NCBI GenBank assembly: GCA_016200225.1
Contig: JACQFD010000028.1
Location: forward strand, 1 to 64,000
Direction of reading: 5' to 3'
Source of the DNA: Planctomycetota bacterium
GTDB lineage: Bacteria; Planctomycetota; UBA1135; JACQFD01
DNA: 64,000 nt
The position numbers and the translations under genes are program-made. Under the pieces are notes generated by a model. The model had not been told where the DNA came from and made no database searches. It worked only from the letters and a program-made list of their open reading frames with translations. This document shows, piece after piece, positions 27,151 to 35,562 of this stretch (the first letter of the stretch is position 1; each line of letters starts with the position of its first letter).

Positions 27151-29571
27151 TTAATGGTTCCAATTCGAAACACTAAAACAGACGATTTCATACGATTGTT
27201 CCGCCATCGTTTCGAATTCGGCCGTGTCATTTCCGTCGTAACGCGACCTTACAACTTCCTCTCCGTCGCATTTGATTATCATTGAAGGCGCCGCCTGCGG
27301 CGCCCGCACTCTTAATTTTCCGCCAGACCCGGAATGGACGATCGCTTTTATATAATTTTCTTTCCATTCAAGATCCACCGTAAATCCCCCTCGCGCCCGC
27401 AAGCCGCGGACGCGGCCCGACTTCCAGGCGGCGGGAAGCGCGGGTAACAATTCGATTTCGCCGGCGTGGCTTTGTAATAACATCTCCGCGATTCCGGCCG
27501 TGGCGCCGAAGTTGCCGTCGATCTGGAACGGCGGATGATTGTCGAATAGATTCGTTAGTATACTATGTTTTAACAATTCGGAGAGCATTTTATAAGCATG
27601 GTCGCCATCGTGGAGGCGCGCCCATGCGTTGATTTTCCATGCCTTCGACCAGCCTGTGCCGCCGTCGCCGCGGCGTTCGAGCGTTTTGCGGAGCGCCGCG
27701 GCAAGTTCGGGCGTTCCGCGAGGCGTGATCTCGCGGCCGGGGTGCAATCCAAACATATGAGAAACGTGGCGATGTTGCGGATCGGTTTCTTCATAATCCT
27801 CGACCCACTCCTGAAGCGCGCCGGTTTTTTTACTAATTTGAAGCGGCGCGAGCCGCGCGAGCGCGGATACGAGACGCGCGCGGAATTCGGGCTCGATATT
27901 TAATATTTTCGACGCTTCGATCGTATTCGTAAATATATCATGAATGATTTCCAAATCCATCGTCGCGGCATAAGTAAACGATCCGATATTTCCGTTCGCG
28001 AGCTTGAATGCGTTCTCCGGAGAATGCGACGGATTGGTTACGAGCTTTCCCGCGACGGGCGAACCCGGCGGCGCTTCTATCAAATAATCGAGCATGAACT
28101 CGCACGCGCCCTTCATCAGCGGCCACGCGCGGCGCGCGAGAAAATCATTATTTTTACTAAACGCGTAGTGTTCCCACGGATGTTGCGCGAGCCACGCCGC
28201 GCCCATCGGCCAGACGCCCCAGATGCCGTCGGCGGGAACCGCGAAACCCCAAACATCCGTTAAATGATGCGCCACCCAGCCGCGCGCGCCGTAGAGTCTG
28301 GCCGCGACCTCCTCGCCGTGGGGTTGCAACCGATCCATGAAATCGAACAACGGTTCGTGCAGCTCGGCGAGATTGCACGTCTCGGCCGGCCAGTAGTTCA
28401 TTTGTAAATTAATATTTAAATGATAATCCGCGTTCCACGGCGCCTGGAAATTCTCGCACCAGAGTCCCTGCAGATTCGCCGGCAATCCGCCCGGACGGCT
28501 GCTGCCGATAAGTAAATAACGGCCGTATTGGAATAATAATGCTTCCAGGCCAGGATCCTCCATTCCCTGTTGATAACGTTTGAGGCGTTCGTCGGTCGGA
28601 AGCGATTTGATATAATCGCTGGTTTCGCCGATTTGTAAGGAAACCCGGTCGAAGAGCGCGCGGTGGTCGGCGATGTGCGCGGCGAGCACCACTTCATAAT
28701 CTTTCAGGCTTGCCTGTCTCAGGCGATCCCGCGCCGCAGCCTCTGGATTGGAAACTCTTAGCGACGTCGCCGAAGTGAACAGGATTGTTGCGGGAGTATT
28801 TGTACCGATCGTAAGCGCACGGCCATGCGAGTCGCCGGATCCACCGGGATAATTTGCATGCATCGCGCCGCAATAGTGCATCCCCGCTCCGTTGTTACAC
28901 GAACCCCCCATTATTAAATTATTAAGAGATTCGTAGCGGGAAACAACATCTCCATTGCGCATCATTGCCGCCGTAAATGCAATTTCAGCCGGGCGATCCG
29001 AGTCGATATGCAATATGAGTACATTATCGGGATGTGATACAAATACACTTCGAGTCATCCGCGTGCCGTCCTCGCGCGTCCATTCCGTCTTGCAAACTCC
29101 CGTCGCAAGGTTGAGGCCCCTTCGATAGTCATTATATTTACCCTCGTTGTGCATTTTTAGTTTCAAATCGCACAACGGTTCGTACGATTCTATCGTCGGC
29201 GGCATGCCCATCATTGTCTCCCCGGCGAGTTTTGTAGCTTCGTCCGTTTTGCCTTCGAAAATTAATTTTCGAATTTCCGGCAGCGATTCGCGCCCCTTGG
29301 GATTGATACGATCCATCGGGCCGCCGGCCCAGAGTTCATGATCGTTGATTTGTATTGTTTCCTCGCCGACGCCGCCGAAGACCATTGCGCCGAGCGTGCC
29401 ATTACCGACGGGAAGCGCTTCGTTCCAATTCGCCGCCGGACGCGAATACCACAGAACGGGATCGTCGGCGGTCCATGCGCGCGAATCCGGCAAATGCGGA
29501 CGCGGCGCCGCCGCGCACGCGGTCCAGAGTATGATTATTATTAAATAAACAAGCGCGCGCACGGCGCTCAC
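27151..29571 (-). CDS. Glycoside hydrolase family 95 (alpha-L-fucosidase type)
   Basis: An exported enzyme of about 806 residues expected to remove terminal alpha-1,2-linked fucose or a similar sugar such as L-galactose. The N-terminal domain begins with [18 protein letters not shown] and [13 protein letters not shown], the standard GH95 opening. The catalytic (alpha/alpha)6 part holds [19 protein letters not shown], the central [16 protein letters not shown] and the [20 protein letters not shown] block. The signal is short and hydrophobic ([16 protein letters not shown]), with a possible but imperfect lipobox. The frame opens at 29622, but the GTG at 29571 gives a four-base GTGA overlap with the upstream stop and is chosen. 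Confidence 0.92.
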   Translation of the reverse strand: MSAVRALVYLIIIILWTACAAAPRPHLPDSRAWTADDPVLWYSRPAANWNEALPVGNGTLGAMVFGGVGEETIQINDHELWAGGPMDRINPKGRESLPEIRKLIFEGKTDEATKLAGETMMGMPPTIESYEPLCDLKLKMHNEGKYNDYRRGLNLATGVCKTEWTREDGTRMTRSVFVSHPDNVLILHIDSDRPAEIAFTAAMMRNGDVVSRYESLNNLIMGGSCNNGAGMHYCGAMHANYPGGSGDSHGRALTIGTNTPATILFTSATSLRVSNPEAAARDRLRQASLKDYEVVLAAHIADHRALFDRVSLQIGETSDYIKSLPTDERLKRYQQGMEDPGLEALLFQYGRYLLIGSSRPGGLPANLQGLWCENFQAPWNADYHLNINLQMNYWPAETCNLAELHEPLFDFMDRLQPHGEEVAARLYGARGWVAHHLTDVWGFAVPADGIWGVWPMGAAWLAQHPWEHYAFSKNNDFLARRAWPLMKGACEFMLDYLIEAPPGSPVAGKLVTNPSHSPENAFKLANGNIGSFTYAATMDLEIIHDIFTNTIEASKILNIEPEFRARLVSALARLAPLQISKKTGALQEWVEDYEETDPQHRHVSHMFGLHPGREITPRGTPELAAALRKTLERRGDGGTGWSKAWKINAWARLHDGDHAYKMLSELLKHSILTNLFDNHPPFQIDGNFGATAGIAEMLLQSHAGEIELLPALPAAWKSGRVRGLRARGGFTVDLEWKENYIKAIVHSGSGGKLRVRAPQAAPSMIIKCDGEEVVRSRYDGNDTAEFETMAEQSYEIVCFSVSNWNH

Positions 29572-30665
29572 GCCGGAAAGAGCGCGACGGGCTTTTCGTG
29601 TCGCGCGCCCTTTCCGTCGCAAACGGCATAATCGCCGCCGCCCGGCGCGTCATGAATGATCGAACCGCCGTATTCGCCGTCTTTACTGATCGCGTAAAAG
29701 GATAAATTAAGATCGGGCGTTCCGTCCTTGCGGCGCAGGCGCGGTTCGCACGTATCGGCGACGCGTTTCGCGGCCTCGAGACACGCTTCGTCGGGCGATT
29801 TTCCGGCGCGCATCATTTCAACAACTGTGTGCGCTCCGGCAATTAATATATTACTTTCGCCGCGCCCCGTCGAACCGGCCGTGCCCGCATTGTCATCGCT
29901 AAATAACCCGGCGCCGATGATCGGCGAATCGCCGACGCGGCCGGGAATTTTCCACGCGAGGCCGCTCGTCGTCGTGCAGCCGCCGACGCGGCCCTTGCCG
30001 TCCCAGCACGAGATATGTACAGTTCCGAGCGGGGGCATTTTCACGGCCGGACTGATCGGCCCGCCCTCCTCGTCCTCGAGATAATTATCTTTTGTCGAGA
30101 GCGTCGCGCGCCATTGCAACCATACTTTTCGCGACTCCGGAGTTAACAGATCCGTTTCTTTAAATCCGAGTTCCTTCGCGAACTTGAGCGCGCCCGCGCC
30201 GACCATCAATAAATGATTCGTGCGGCGCATCACCGCGATCGCGACGGCGGCCGGGTTTTGTATATTTTGCAATGCGCCGACAGCGCCCGCCCGGTGCTCC
30301 GTGCCGTCCATGACGGAGGCGTCCAATTCAACAATTCCTTCCGCGTTCGGCAATCCTCCGAGGCCGACGCCGGTTTCATACGGATCGTCCTCCAACAGAT
30401 GCGCGCCGACGACGGCCGAGTCGACGGGTTTGTCGCCCGCGCGCATGCGCTCGACGGCGACGGTCACGGCGCTGTAGCCTTTTTGTTTAGGATTCGACGG
30501 CGTCGGATTATGAGCATTGTGGCTCGCAACCGCGCCCGGCCCGTCGAGTTTGCGCGCAAACTTATTGCCGATCGCGAACACGTGCGGCGTGGACGCGCAG
30601 GCGGCGAGCGACGTTGCGGCGGCGGCGCCGATGAACTGGCGGCGGTCGAGGTTTTTGTTATTCAT
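29568..30665 (-). CDS. N4-(beta-N-acetylglucosaminyl)-L-asparaginase (Ntn hydrolase), Tat-exported
   Basis: Glycosylasparaginase family protein of 365 residues that would cleave the bond between Asn and GlcNAc in glycopeptides. The N-terminus carries a twin-arginine signal [19 protein letters not shown], suggesting export folded and perhaps lipid anchoring at the Cys. The nucleophile Thr is in [13 protein letters not shown], where the usual His-Asp before Thr is Leu-Gly; a Gly-Thr junction is known for isoaspartyl peptidases, so self-cleavage is still plausible. [20 protein letters not shown] is diagnostic. Grouped with GH95, it suggests stepwise trimming of glycoproteins outside the cytoplasm. 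Confidence 0.9.
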   Translation of the reverse strand: MNNKNLDRRQFIGAAAATSLAACASTPHVFAIGNKFARKLDGPGAVASHNAHNPTPSNPKQKGYSAVTVAVERMRAGDKPVDSAVVGAHLLEDDPYETGVGLGGLPNAEGIVELDASVMDGTEHRAGAVGALQNIQNPAAVAIAVMRRTNHLLMVGAGALKFAKELGFKETDLLTPESRKVWLQWRATLSTKDNYLEDEEGGPISPAVKMPPLGTVHISCWDGKGRVGGCTTTSGLAWKIPGRVGDSPIIGAGLFSDDNAGTAGSTGRGESNILIAGAHTVVEMMRAGKSPDEACLEAAKRVADTCEPRLRRKDGTPDLNLSFYAISKDGEYGGSIIHDAPGGGDYAVCDGKGARHEKPVALFPA

Positions 30666-30695
30666 AACACTTCTCGTGTTGTTAAATTGTAAAGG

Positions 30696-31595
30696 TTACT
30701 TCGACTTCTTACTTTTTCGCGGAGCGTGTTCGGGATAATATTTCCCGACGATCGGCCAGAGTTTACGAATCGTGGCCGCCGGCACGGCGTCGCGCCGCGT
30801 CATGATCGCGCTCGCGAGCGCGCCGTGCGCGGGACTCGGCGCGAGCGACGCCACGCGTGGGATCGCGGCTTTGATCAGTTGTTTTGCGTTGCCGACGTTC
30901 GCGTTCATAACTGCAATCACCGCGTCGACGGTCACATCCTCATGATGCGGATGCCAACAATCATAATCCGTCGACATTGCAACTGTTGCATACGCGATTT
31001 CCGCTTCGCGCGCGAGTTTCGCTTCTTGTAAATTCGTCATGCCGATCACCGAGCCGCCGATCGAACGGTAAAAATGCGATTCGGCGCGCGTCGAAAAAGC
31101 CGGACCCTCCATGCAAACGTACGCGCCGCCGTCGTGCGATGTTAATTTCAGTTCGCGCGCGGTCTTGTGCAGCATTTTTCTTAATATATTACAAACCGGA
31201 TCGGCGAAAACGACGTGGCCGACGAGTCCTTCGCCAAAAAACGTCGAAACGCGCTGTCGCGTGCGATCGATGAATTGATCGATCATGACAAAATGCCCCG
31301 GCACGATCTCCTCGCGCAGCGACCCGACCGCCGAAATACTTATAATGTGCGTGACGCCGAGCGATTTCATCGCCCATAGATTCGCGCGGAACGGAATCTC
31401 CGTCGGAGTTAACAAATGTCCGCGGCCGTGGCGCGGTAGAAAAACGCACGGCACGCCCGAATAGTCGCCCGCGATGAGCGCGTCGCTCGGAGCGCCGAAC
31501 GGCGTTTTGACGCGCGTTTCCTTTATTTTCGACAGCCCTTCGATCTCATAAAGACCGGAGCCGCCGATGACGCCAACTTTAACTTTCGATGCCAT
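30696..31595 (-). CDS. mtnP: S-methyl-5'-thioadenosine phosphorylase
   Basis: Cytoplasmic purine-nucleoside phosphorylase family enzyme (299 residues) that splits 5'-methylthioadenosine to adenine and methylthioribose 1-phosphate in methionine salvage. The phosphate loop GVIGGSGLYEIEGL, PRHGRGH, CMEGPAFSTRAES, GMTNLQEAKLARE and STDYDCWHP are all present; the final motif distinguishes MtnP from purine nucleoside phosphorylase. A Lys-rich tail follows residue 290. It begins 70 bases after truD and may share its transcript. Confidence 0.94.
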   Translation of the reverse strand: MASKVKVGVIGGSGLYEIEGLSKIKETRVKTPFGAPSDALIAGDYSGVPCVFLPRHGRGHLLTPTEIPFRANLWAMKSLGVTHIISISAVGSLREEIVPGHFVMIDQFIDRTRQRVSTFFGEGLVGHVVFADPVCNILRKMLHKTARELKLTSHDGGAYVCMEGPAFSTRAESHFYRSIGGSVIGMTNLQEAKLAREAEIAYATVAMSTDYDCWHPHHEDVTVDAVIAVMNANVGNAKQLIKAAIPRVASLAPSPAHGALASAIMTRRDAVPAATIRKLWPIVGKYYPEHAPRKSKKSK

Positions 31596-31665
31596 AACTT
31601 ATAAATTCGAAATAAACGGGGTTTATTGTAGTTAAAATATCCGCGATCGATGTTGTTATTATATA

Positions 31666-33207
31666 TTATCTTGGACCCGGACGCGGCCGTCGCGGCCCAT
31701 CGCGGGACGGTCCGCCGCGCGGCGGGCGGCGGTCGAAACCGCGCCGCGGAGGCGGGCCCGTGCGAAACGGACGCTCGAAGGCGGGCGGACCTTCGCCATC
31801 TTTAGGCTTCGGCCGAAATGTTAATTTTCCATCCGCGTCGCGTTCCTCGGGAGAACTGTAATGTTCCTCCTTCGGTTTCGGTTGAAACTTCAATTCGCGC
31901 CGGATCGAAAGCGGAATTTCGCCGCTCTCGCGGAGCGTGCTCGCACGGCCGCGCTCGGGTTCGGGCGCGCCCTTGCGGATCGGACGCTCGTCGTCGCGCA
32001 GCCGGCGAAACGGAGCGGGCGGCGCCTCCGGTTCTCTTGTTACAAATAATCGCTTGATAACCATCGTGGCGTAACAACCGCGCGGAAGTTCGAACCGCAG
32101 CCGCATCTTAAATAATCCTTCGGCGAATTCGTCGTCCTCGGGTTTCATCACGCGCAGGTGCCGCGGCATCACGGCGAGCGGACGGTCCTCCGCTTTGAAT
32201 GCAAAACCCTCGACGCCTTTTATAAATAAACGATCGAGCGTCAATTTTTCGCGGTCGAGCACGCGCTGCACCGCGGCGCGCACGTCGGCCTGCGCGAGGC
32301 GCGCGTCGGGCGCGAGCAGAGGAATCGTTCTTGTTAACAGATCCGCGCGCTGCGACGGGTCGACGGATTTATAACCGATCACCGTACCGGCGTCCGTGCG
32401 CAGATCGACGCGGTTTTTCGGGGGGAGTTTCGATCTTAAATATTCGGAAACGGACTCGTTCCAAAGATAACTTTGATACGTATATAAATGAATCAGCCGG
32501 ATCCGCTGCGAAACATAACGAAACGCGCCTGCGAAATCCTTGGGATGCCGCACGAGATGTTCGAAAACGGATATATGCTTTCCGCCGCGGCATAATTTAA
32601 CACACTGCTCCCATTCGCCCCACGCGCGACGCAGGCGCCCTTTGAACGCGGCCTCCTGCGGCGGATCGAAGGGCGAAGGATTCAATAAACATCGCTTCAA
32701 CGCCGATTCGAGATCGCCTTCAATCATTTCGCGGACGACAAATCCCTGTCCGTGGCGCAGCGAGCCGAAGCGTTGATCGTCGAAATAATTAGGAACGCCG
32801 ATTTCGCGCACTTCGTCGAGCGCCTCGCGAAAACAACGAATATCTTCAAGATTTAAATCGCGAACGGTTATATCAAATGCATTGCCCCTCACCCAATCGG
32901 ATTCAATCGCCGTCTTGCTGTCGAAGACGTGCTCGACTTTCAGCCCCGGTTCGTTAATTTTAATCCGCCGGCCGCCTTCGATGGATATGTATTGAACCGT
33001 GACGCCCTGCCGGTCCTTCAATCCCGCAAACTGGACCTCGCGTTTGTCGACGCCGGCCTCCTTCGCCATGATGTCGGCCGCTTCAATGGTAGTGAGTTTG
33101 GTTTTTGTTACGCGATAAACGCGGTGTCCGCCGCCTTCGCCCGTCGGCAGCGCGTCTTTTAACACTTCGAGGACGCGGAAGTCGCTGGTTCGCTGCTTGA
33201 GTTTCAC
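31666..33207 (-). CDS. truD: tRNA pseudouridine-13 synthase with RG-rich tail
   Basis: TruD (513 residues) converts uridine 13 of tRNA to pseudouridine. The catalytic aspartate lies in QFAGLKDRQGVTVQ and the conserved NYFDDQRFGS follows; the TRUD insertion is present. The enzyme core ends near residue 400. About 110 further residues are rich in Arg, Pro, Gly and Lys (for example RTGPPPRRGFDRRPPRGG) and look disordered and RNA-binding, much longer than ordinary TruD. It sits between another pseudouridine synthase homologue and mtnP. Confidence 0.93.
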   Translation of the reverse strand: MKLKQRTSDFRVLEVLKDALPTGEGGGHRVYRVTKTKLTTIEAADIMAKEAGVDKREVQFAGLKDRQGVTVQYISIEGGRRIKINEPGLKVEHVFDSKTAIESDWVRGNAFDITVRDLNLEDIRCFREALDEVREIGVPNYFDDQRFGSLRHGQGFVVREMIEGDLESALKRCLLNPSPFDPPQEAAFKGRLRRAWGEWEQCVKLCRGGKHISVFEHLVRHPKDFAGAFRYVSQRIRLIHLYTYQSYLWNESVSEYLRSKLPPKNRVDLRTDAGTVIGYKSVDPSQRADLLTRTIPLLAPDARLAQADVRAAVQRVLDREKLTLDRLFIKGVEGFAFKAEDRPLAVMPRHLRVMKPEDDEFAEGLFKMRLRFELPRGCYATMVIKRLFVTREPEAPPAPFRRLRDDERPIRKGAPEPERGRASTLRESGEIPLSIRRELKFQPKPKEEHYSSPEERDADGKLTFRPKPKDGEGPPAFERPFRTGPPPRRGFDRRPPRGGPSRDGPRRPRPGPR

Positions 33208-33246
33208 GTAGTTGTGCCTGGTTGAGTTAAATTAATTCGAATTAAG

Positions 33247-34302
33247 TTAATTATCTAAACTTCCGTCGTCGCCGCCGCGGTCGCTTCGCCGTCCGGGCGA
33301 TCGATAACGTTCGAGAGACTTTATAAATCGTTCGAAATCCGCGGGCGGCGCCGCCTCGGCGATTGCGTCGGCGTTGCCCGACGCGGGCGATTTGAATTGT
33401 ATCTTTTGAACGTGCAGCGCGATGCGCGCAAAAACGGGTTTTTCGCGCATTCCCTGTTTGCGCGAATAGCCGCGTTTTAAATCCGCCATCCAGATTTCCG
33501 TGTTGCGCCCATAGAGCGTGTCGCCCGCGACCGGCAGATCGACATATTGTAAATGAACGCGAACCTGGTGCGTTTCGTGCGTTTTTGGAATCGCGACGAG
33601 CAGCGCGAAGCGTTCGAATTGTGATTTTAATAATACGCGCGTCTCCGCCGGCCGCGCGCCGTCGCCGTTCACTTCGCGCCGGCCCGTGTGCCGTTCGTCG
33701 GCGCCGATCGGATCGTTAATTGTAAATTCTTCGTCCTGCGCGGTTCCCTCGCAGATCGCTAAATATTCGGAAAGCGCGCCGCCGTTTCGATAGATCGACT
33801 CGATTTCGCGGTGCGCGGCGAGATTCTTAGTGACGACGACGAGACCGCTCGCGTCTTTTTCGAGCTTGCCGACGATTCTTAATAAATCCCCCTTCGGAGC
33901 GCGCATCGACGGACATTGATTGTCGACGTTGCGCTGATCGAGAATCACGTTCTCCGGTTTATAAACGATCGCGACCGCCGGGTCTTCATAACGAATCTCC
34001 ACGGGCGGCGGCGGCGGCTCTTTATGATATTCCGCGTCGTTTTCGACGCCCGCGTCAATGGTAACAACCGCGTTGCGCCAGAGTTTTTGCGGCGCCACCA
34101 TCGGAACGCCGTCGACGCGCACGTGGCCGTCGCGCACGAGCCTTCGCAAATAATTACGATCGAAATCGGGAAAAAGCCCCGAGAGAAACCGGTCGAGCGG
34201 CACGCCCGCGAGTTCGCGTTCGACCACGAACGTTTTTCCCCACGGATCGGCGGCCGGGCGGTTCGTTTCCAATTTATCCAGTTCGTCGTCGTGCGATCGC
34301 AT
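33247..34302 (-). CDS. RluA-family pseudouridine synthase with altered catalytic residue
   Basis: A 351-residue protein with an S4 RNA-binding domain at residues 30-85 (PLDRFLSGLFPDFDRNYLRRL) and an RluA catalytic domain at 100-300. The motif that normally reads HRLDxxTSG is here GKLEKDASG: the catalytic Asp is Glu148 and His-Arg is Gly-Lys. Other family parts remain: YLAICEG, ETRVLLKSQFERFALLVAIPKTHETHQVRVHL and GDTLYG. The change is real in the DNA (codon GAA). It may be inactive, act only as an RNA binder, or use Glu. The C-terminal 50 residues are charged and disordered. It lies 39 bases upstream of truD. Confidence 0.85.
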   Translation of the reverse strand: MRSHDDELDKLETNRPAADPWGKTFVVERELAGVPLDRFLSGLFPDFDRNYLRRLVRDGHVRVDGVPMVAPQKLWRNAVVTIDAGVENDAEYHKEPPPPPVEIRYEDPAVAIVYKPENVILDQRNVDNQCPSMRAPKGDLLRIVGKLEKDASGLVVVTKNLAAHREIESIYRNGGALSEYLAICEGTAQDEEFTINDPIGADERHTGRREVNGDGARPAETRVLLKSQFERFALLVAIPKTHETHQVRVHLQYVDLPVAGDTLYGRNTEIWMADLKRGYSRKQGMREKPVFARIALHVQKIQFKSPASGNADAIAEAAPPADFERFIKSLERYRSPGRRSDRGGDDGSLDN

Positions 34303-34370
34303 GATCGTTGCGGTAAAGTTAATGTTAAGAAGTGCGACGGCGGGTCTCGTTGATTAAAATTAAGATTCGT

Positions 34371-34919
34371 TCAACGGGCGTCTTGTTTTAATATTCCGAG
34401 GTACGGCAGATTTCTGTAACGTCCGGCGTAATCGAGCCCGTAACCGACGACAAATTCGTCGCCGATTTCAAAACATCGATAATCCGCCTTTTTCTCGAAT
34501 TCGCGTTCGATCCGTTTTTCGAGAAAAACGCATGTTCGGATTTCGCGCGCGCCGACCGATTCCAATTTCAGGCGCGCGGCGTGAAGCGTCCGCCCCGAAT
34601 CTAATATATCGTCGAGCAGGATCACGCGGCGCGCGCGGACTTCGTCGGGCTCGGGCAACAGGCGCAATTCTACAGTTCCGGATGATACAGTTCCCGCGCC
34701 ATAGGACGACGCGTGCAGAAAATCGATGCGCAGCGGAATCGGCATTCGGCGGATGAGATCGGCCGCGAACACGAGCGACCCGCGCAAACACGCGACGAGA
34801 CACGGCTCGTCATTTTGATATTCTCGCGTCAACTCGCGCGCGAGACGCTCCAACCCGAGCCGGATTTGCTCTTCGGTGAGCAAAGGCGTAACGGTCGCGC
34901 TGTCCATCGCCGGGTCCAT
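34371..34919 (-). CDS. hpt: Hypoxanthine-guanine phosphoribosyltransferase
   Basis: Purine salvage enzyme of 182 residues that makes IMP or GMP from the base and PRPP. The PRPP loop is VILLDDILDSGRTL and the earlier LVACLRGSLVFAADLIRR is the conserved PPi loop; the end FVVGYGLDYAGRYRNLPYLG fits the family. The open frame runs to 35039 but would cross the divergent Nudix gene, so the ATG at 34919 is chosen (a second ATG at 34907 is also possible). Only 25 bases separate the two start codons. Confidence 0.93.
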   Translation of the reverse strand: MDPAMDSATVTPLLTEEQIRLGLERLARELTREYQNDEPCLVACLRGSLVFAADLIRRMPIPLRIDFLHASSYGAGTVSSGTVELRLLPEPDEVRARRVILLDDILDSGRTLHAARLKLESVGAREIRTCVFLEKRIEREFEKKADYRCFEIGDEFVVGYGLDYAGRYRNLPYLGILKQDAR

Positions 34920-34944
34920 TTTGAGAGGATAGCAGAAAACCCCT

Positions 34945-35505
34945 ATGACCACGAAGACGACCTCCCGCCTCGGCCGCCCCCGCGAAGTGAGGCGCGACGA
35001 AATCATGACCGGCCGTATTTTTAGCGTCGCGCGCTGCAACCTCCGCTATCGCGACGGTTCACTCGCGAAAAACGACCTCGTCGTCCACCACGGCGCGGCG
35101 GTTTTCGCTCCGATTCCGCGAAAGGGCCGGATTTTGTTAATCCGGCAATACCGCCATGCCGCGGGCGATTATTTGTGGGAAATCCCCGCCGGCCGCGTGG
35201 AACGCGGCGAGCGCGCTCTCGCGACGGCGAAGCGCGAATTGGCTGAAGAATGCAGCCTGGAGGCGCGACGCTGGGTGAAAGCCGCGGCATTCTATCCGGC
35301 TCCGGGTTACACGACCGAAATTATGCATTTGTTTTTTTGTTACGAATTGTCGAAGTCGAGGCTGAATGCACAAATGGACGCGGACGAGGAAATAGTGGTG
35401 AAGGAGTTTAGCATTAAAAAAATGGAGAAGATGATTAAGAATGGATTAATCGTCGACGGAAAGACAATTGTGGCGGCGATGTATCTAAAGTTGGGATATG
35501 GTTAG
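34945..35505 (+). CDS. Nudix hydrolase (ADP-ribose pyrophosphatase type)
   Basis: A 186-residue hydrolase for nucleoside diphosphate derivatives. The Nudix box runs GRVERGERALATAKRELAEE with all required Gly, Arg and Glu positions. The preceding IRQYRHAAGDYLWEIPAG and the following YPAPGYTTEIMHLFF are typical of ADP-ribose pyrophosphatase (NudF-like). The first 20 residues are basic and may not belong to the mature start; a second ATG lies at 35005. Divergent from hpt and convergent with the large beta-propeller gene. Confidence 0.9.
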   Translation: MTTKTTSRLGRPREVRRDEIMTGRIFSVARCNLRYRDGSLAKNDLVVHHGAAVFAPIPRKGRILLIRQYRHAAGDYLWEIPAGRVERGERALATAKRELAEECSLEARRWVKAAAFYPAPGYTTEIMHLFFCYELSKSRLNAQMDADEEIVVKEFSIKKMEKMIKNGLIVDGKTIVAAMYLKLGYG

Positions 35506-35562
35506 CACTTGGCGAAAGCTCGAGAAATAATATTGCCATCATATGGCTCGAATGGTTATCCC

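Noticed and set aside
35535-35547. Hairpin GCCAT/ATGGC between the Nudix and FG-GAP genes as a terminator
   Set aside because: The stem is only five pairs and no T-run follows on either strand.
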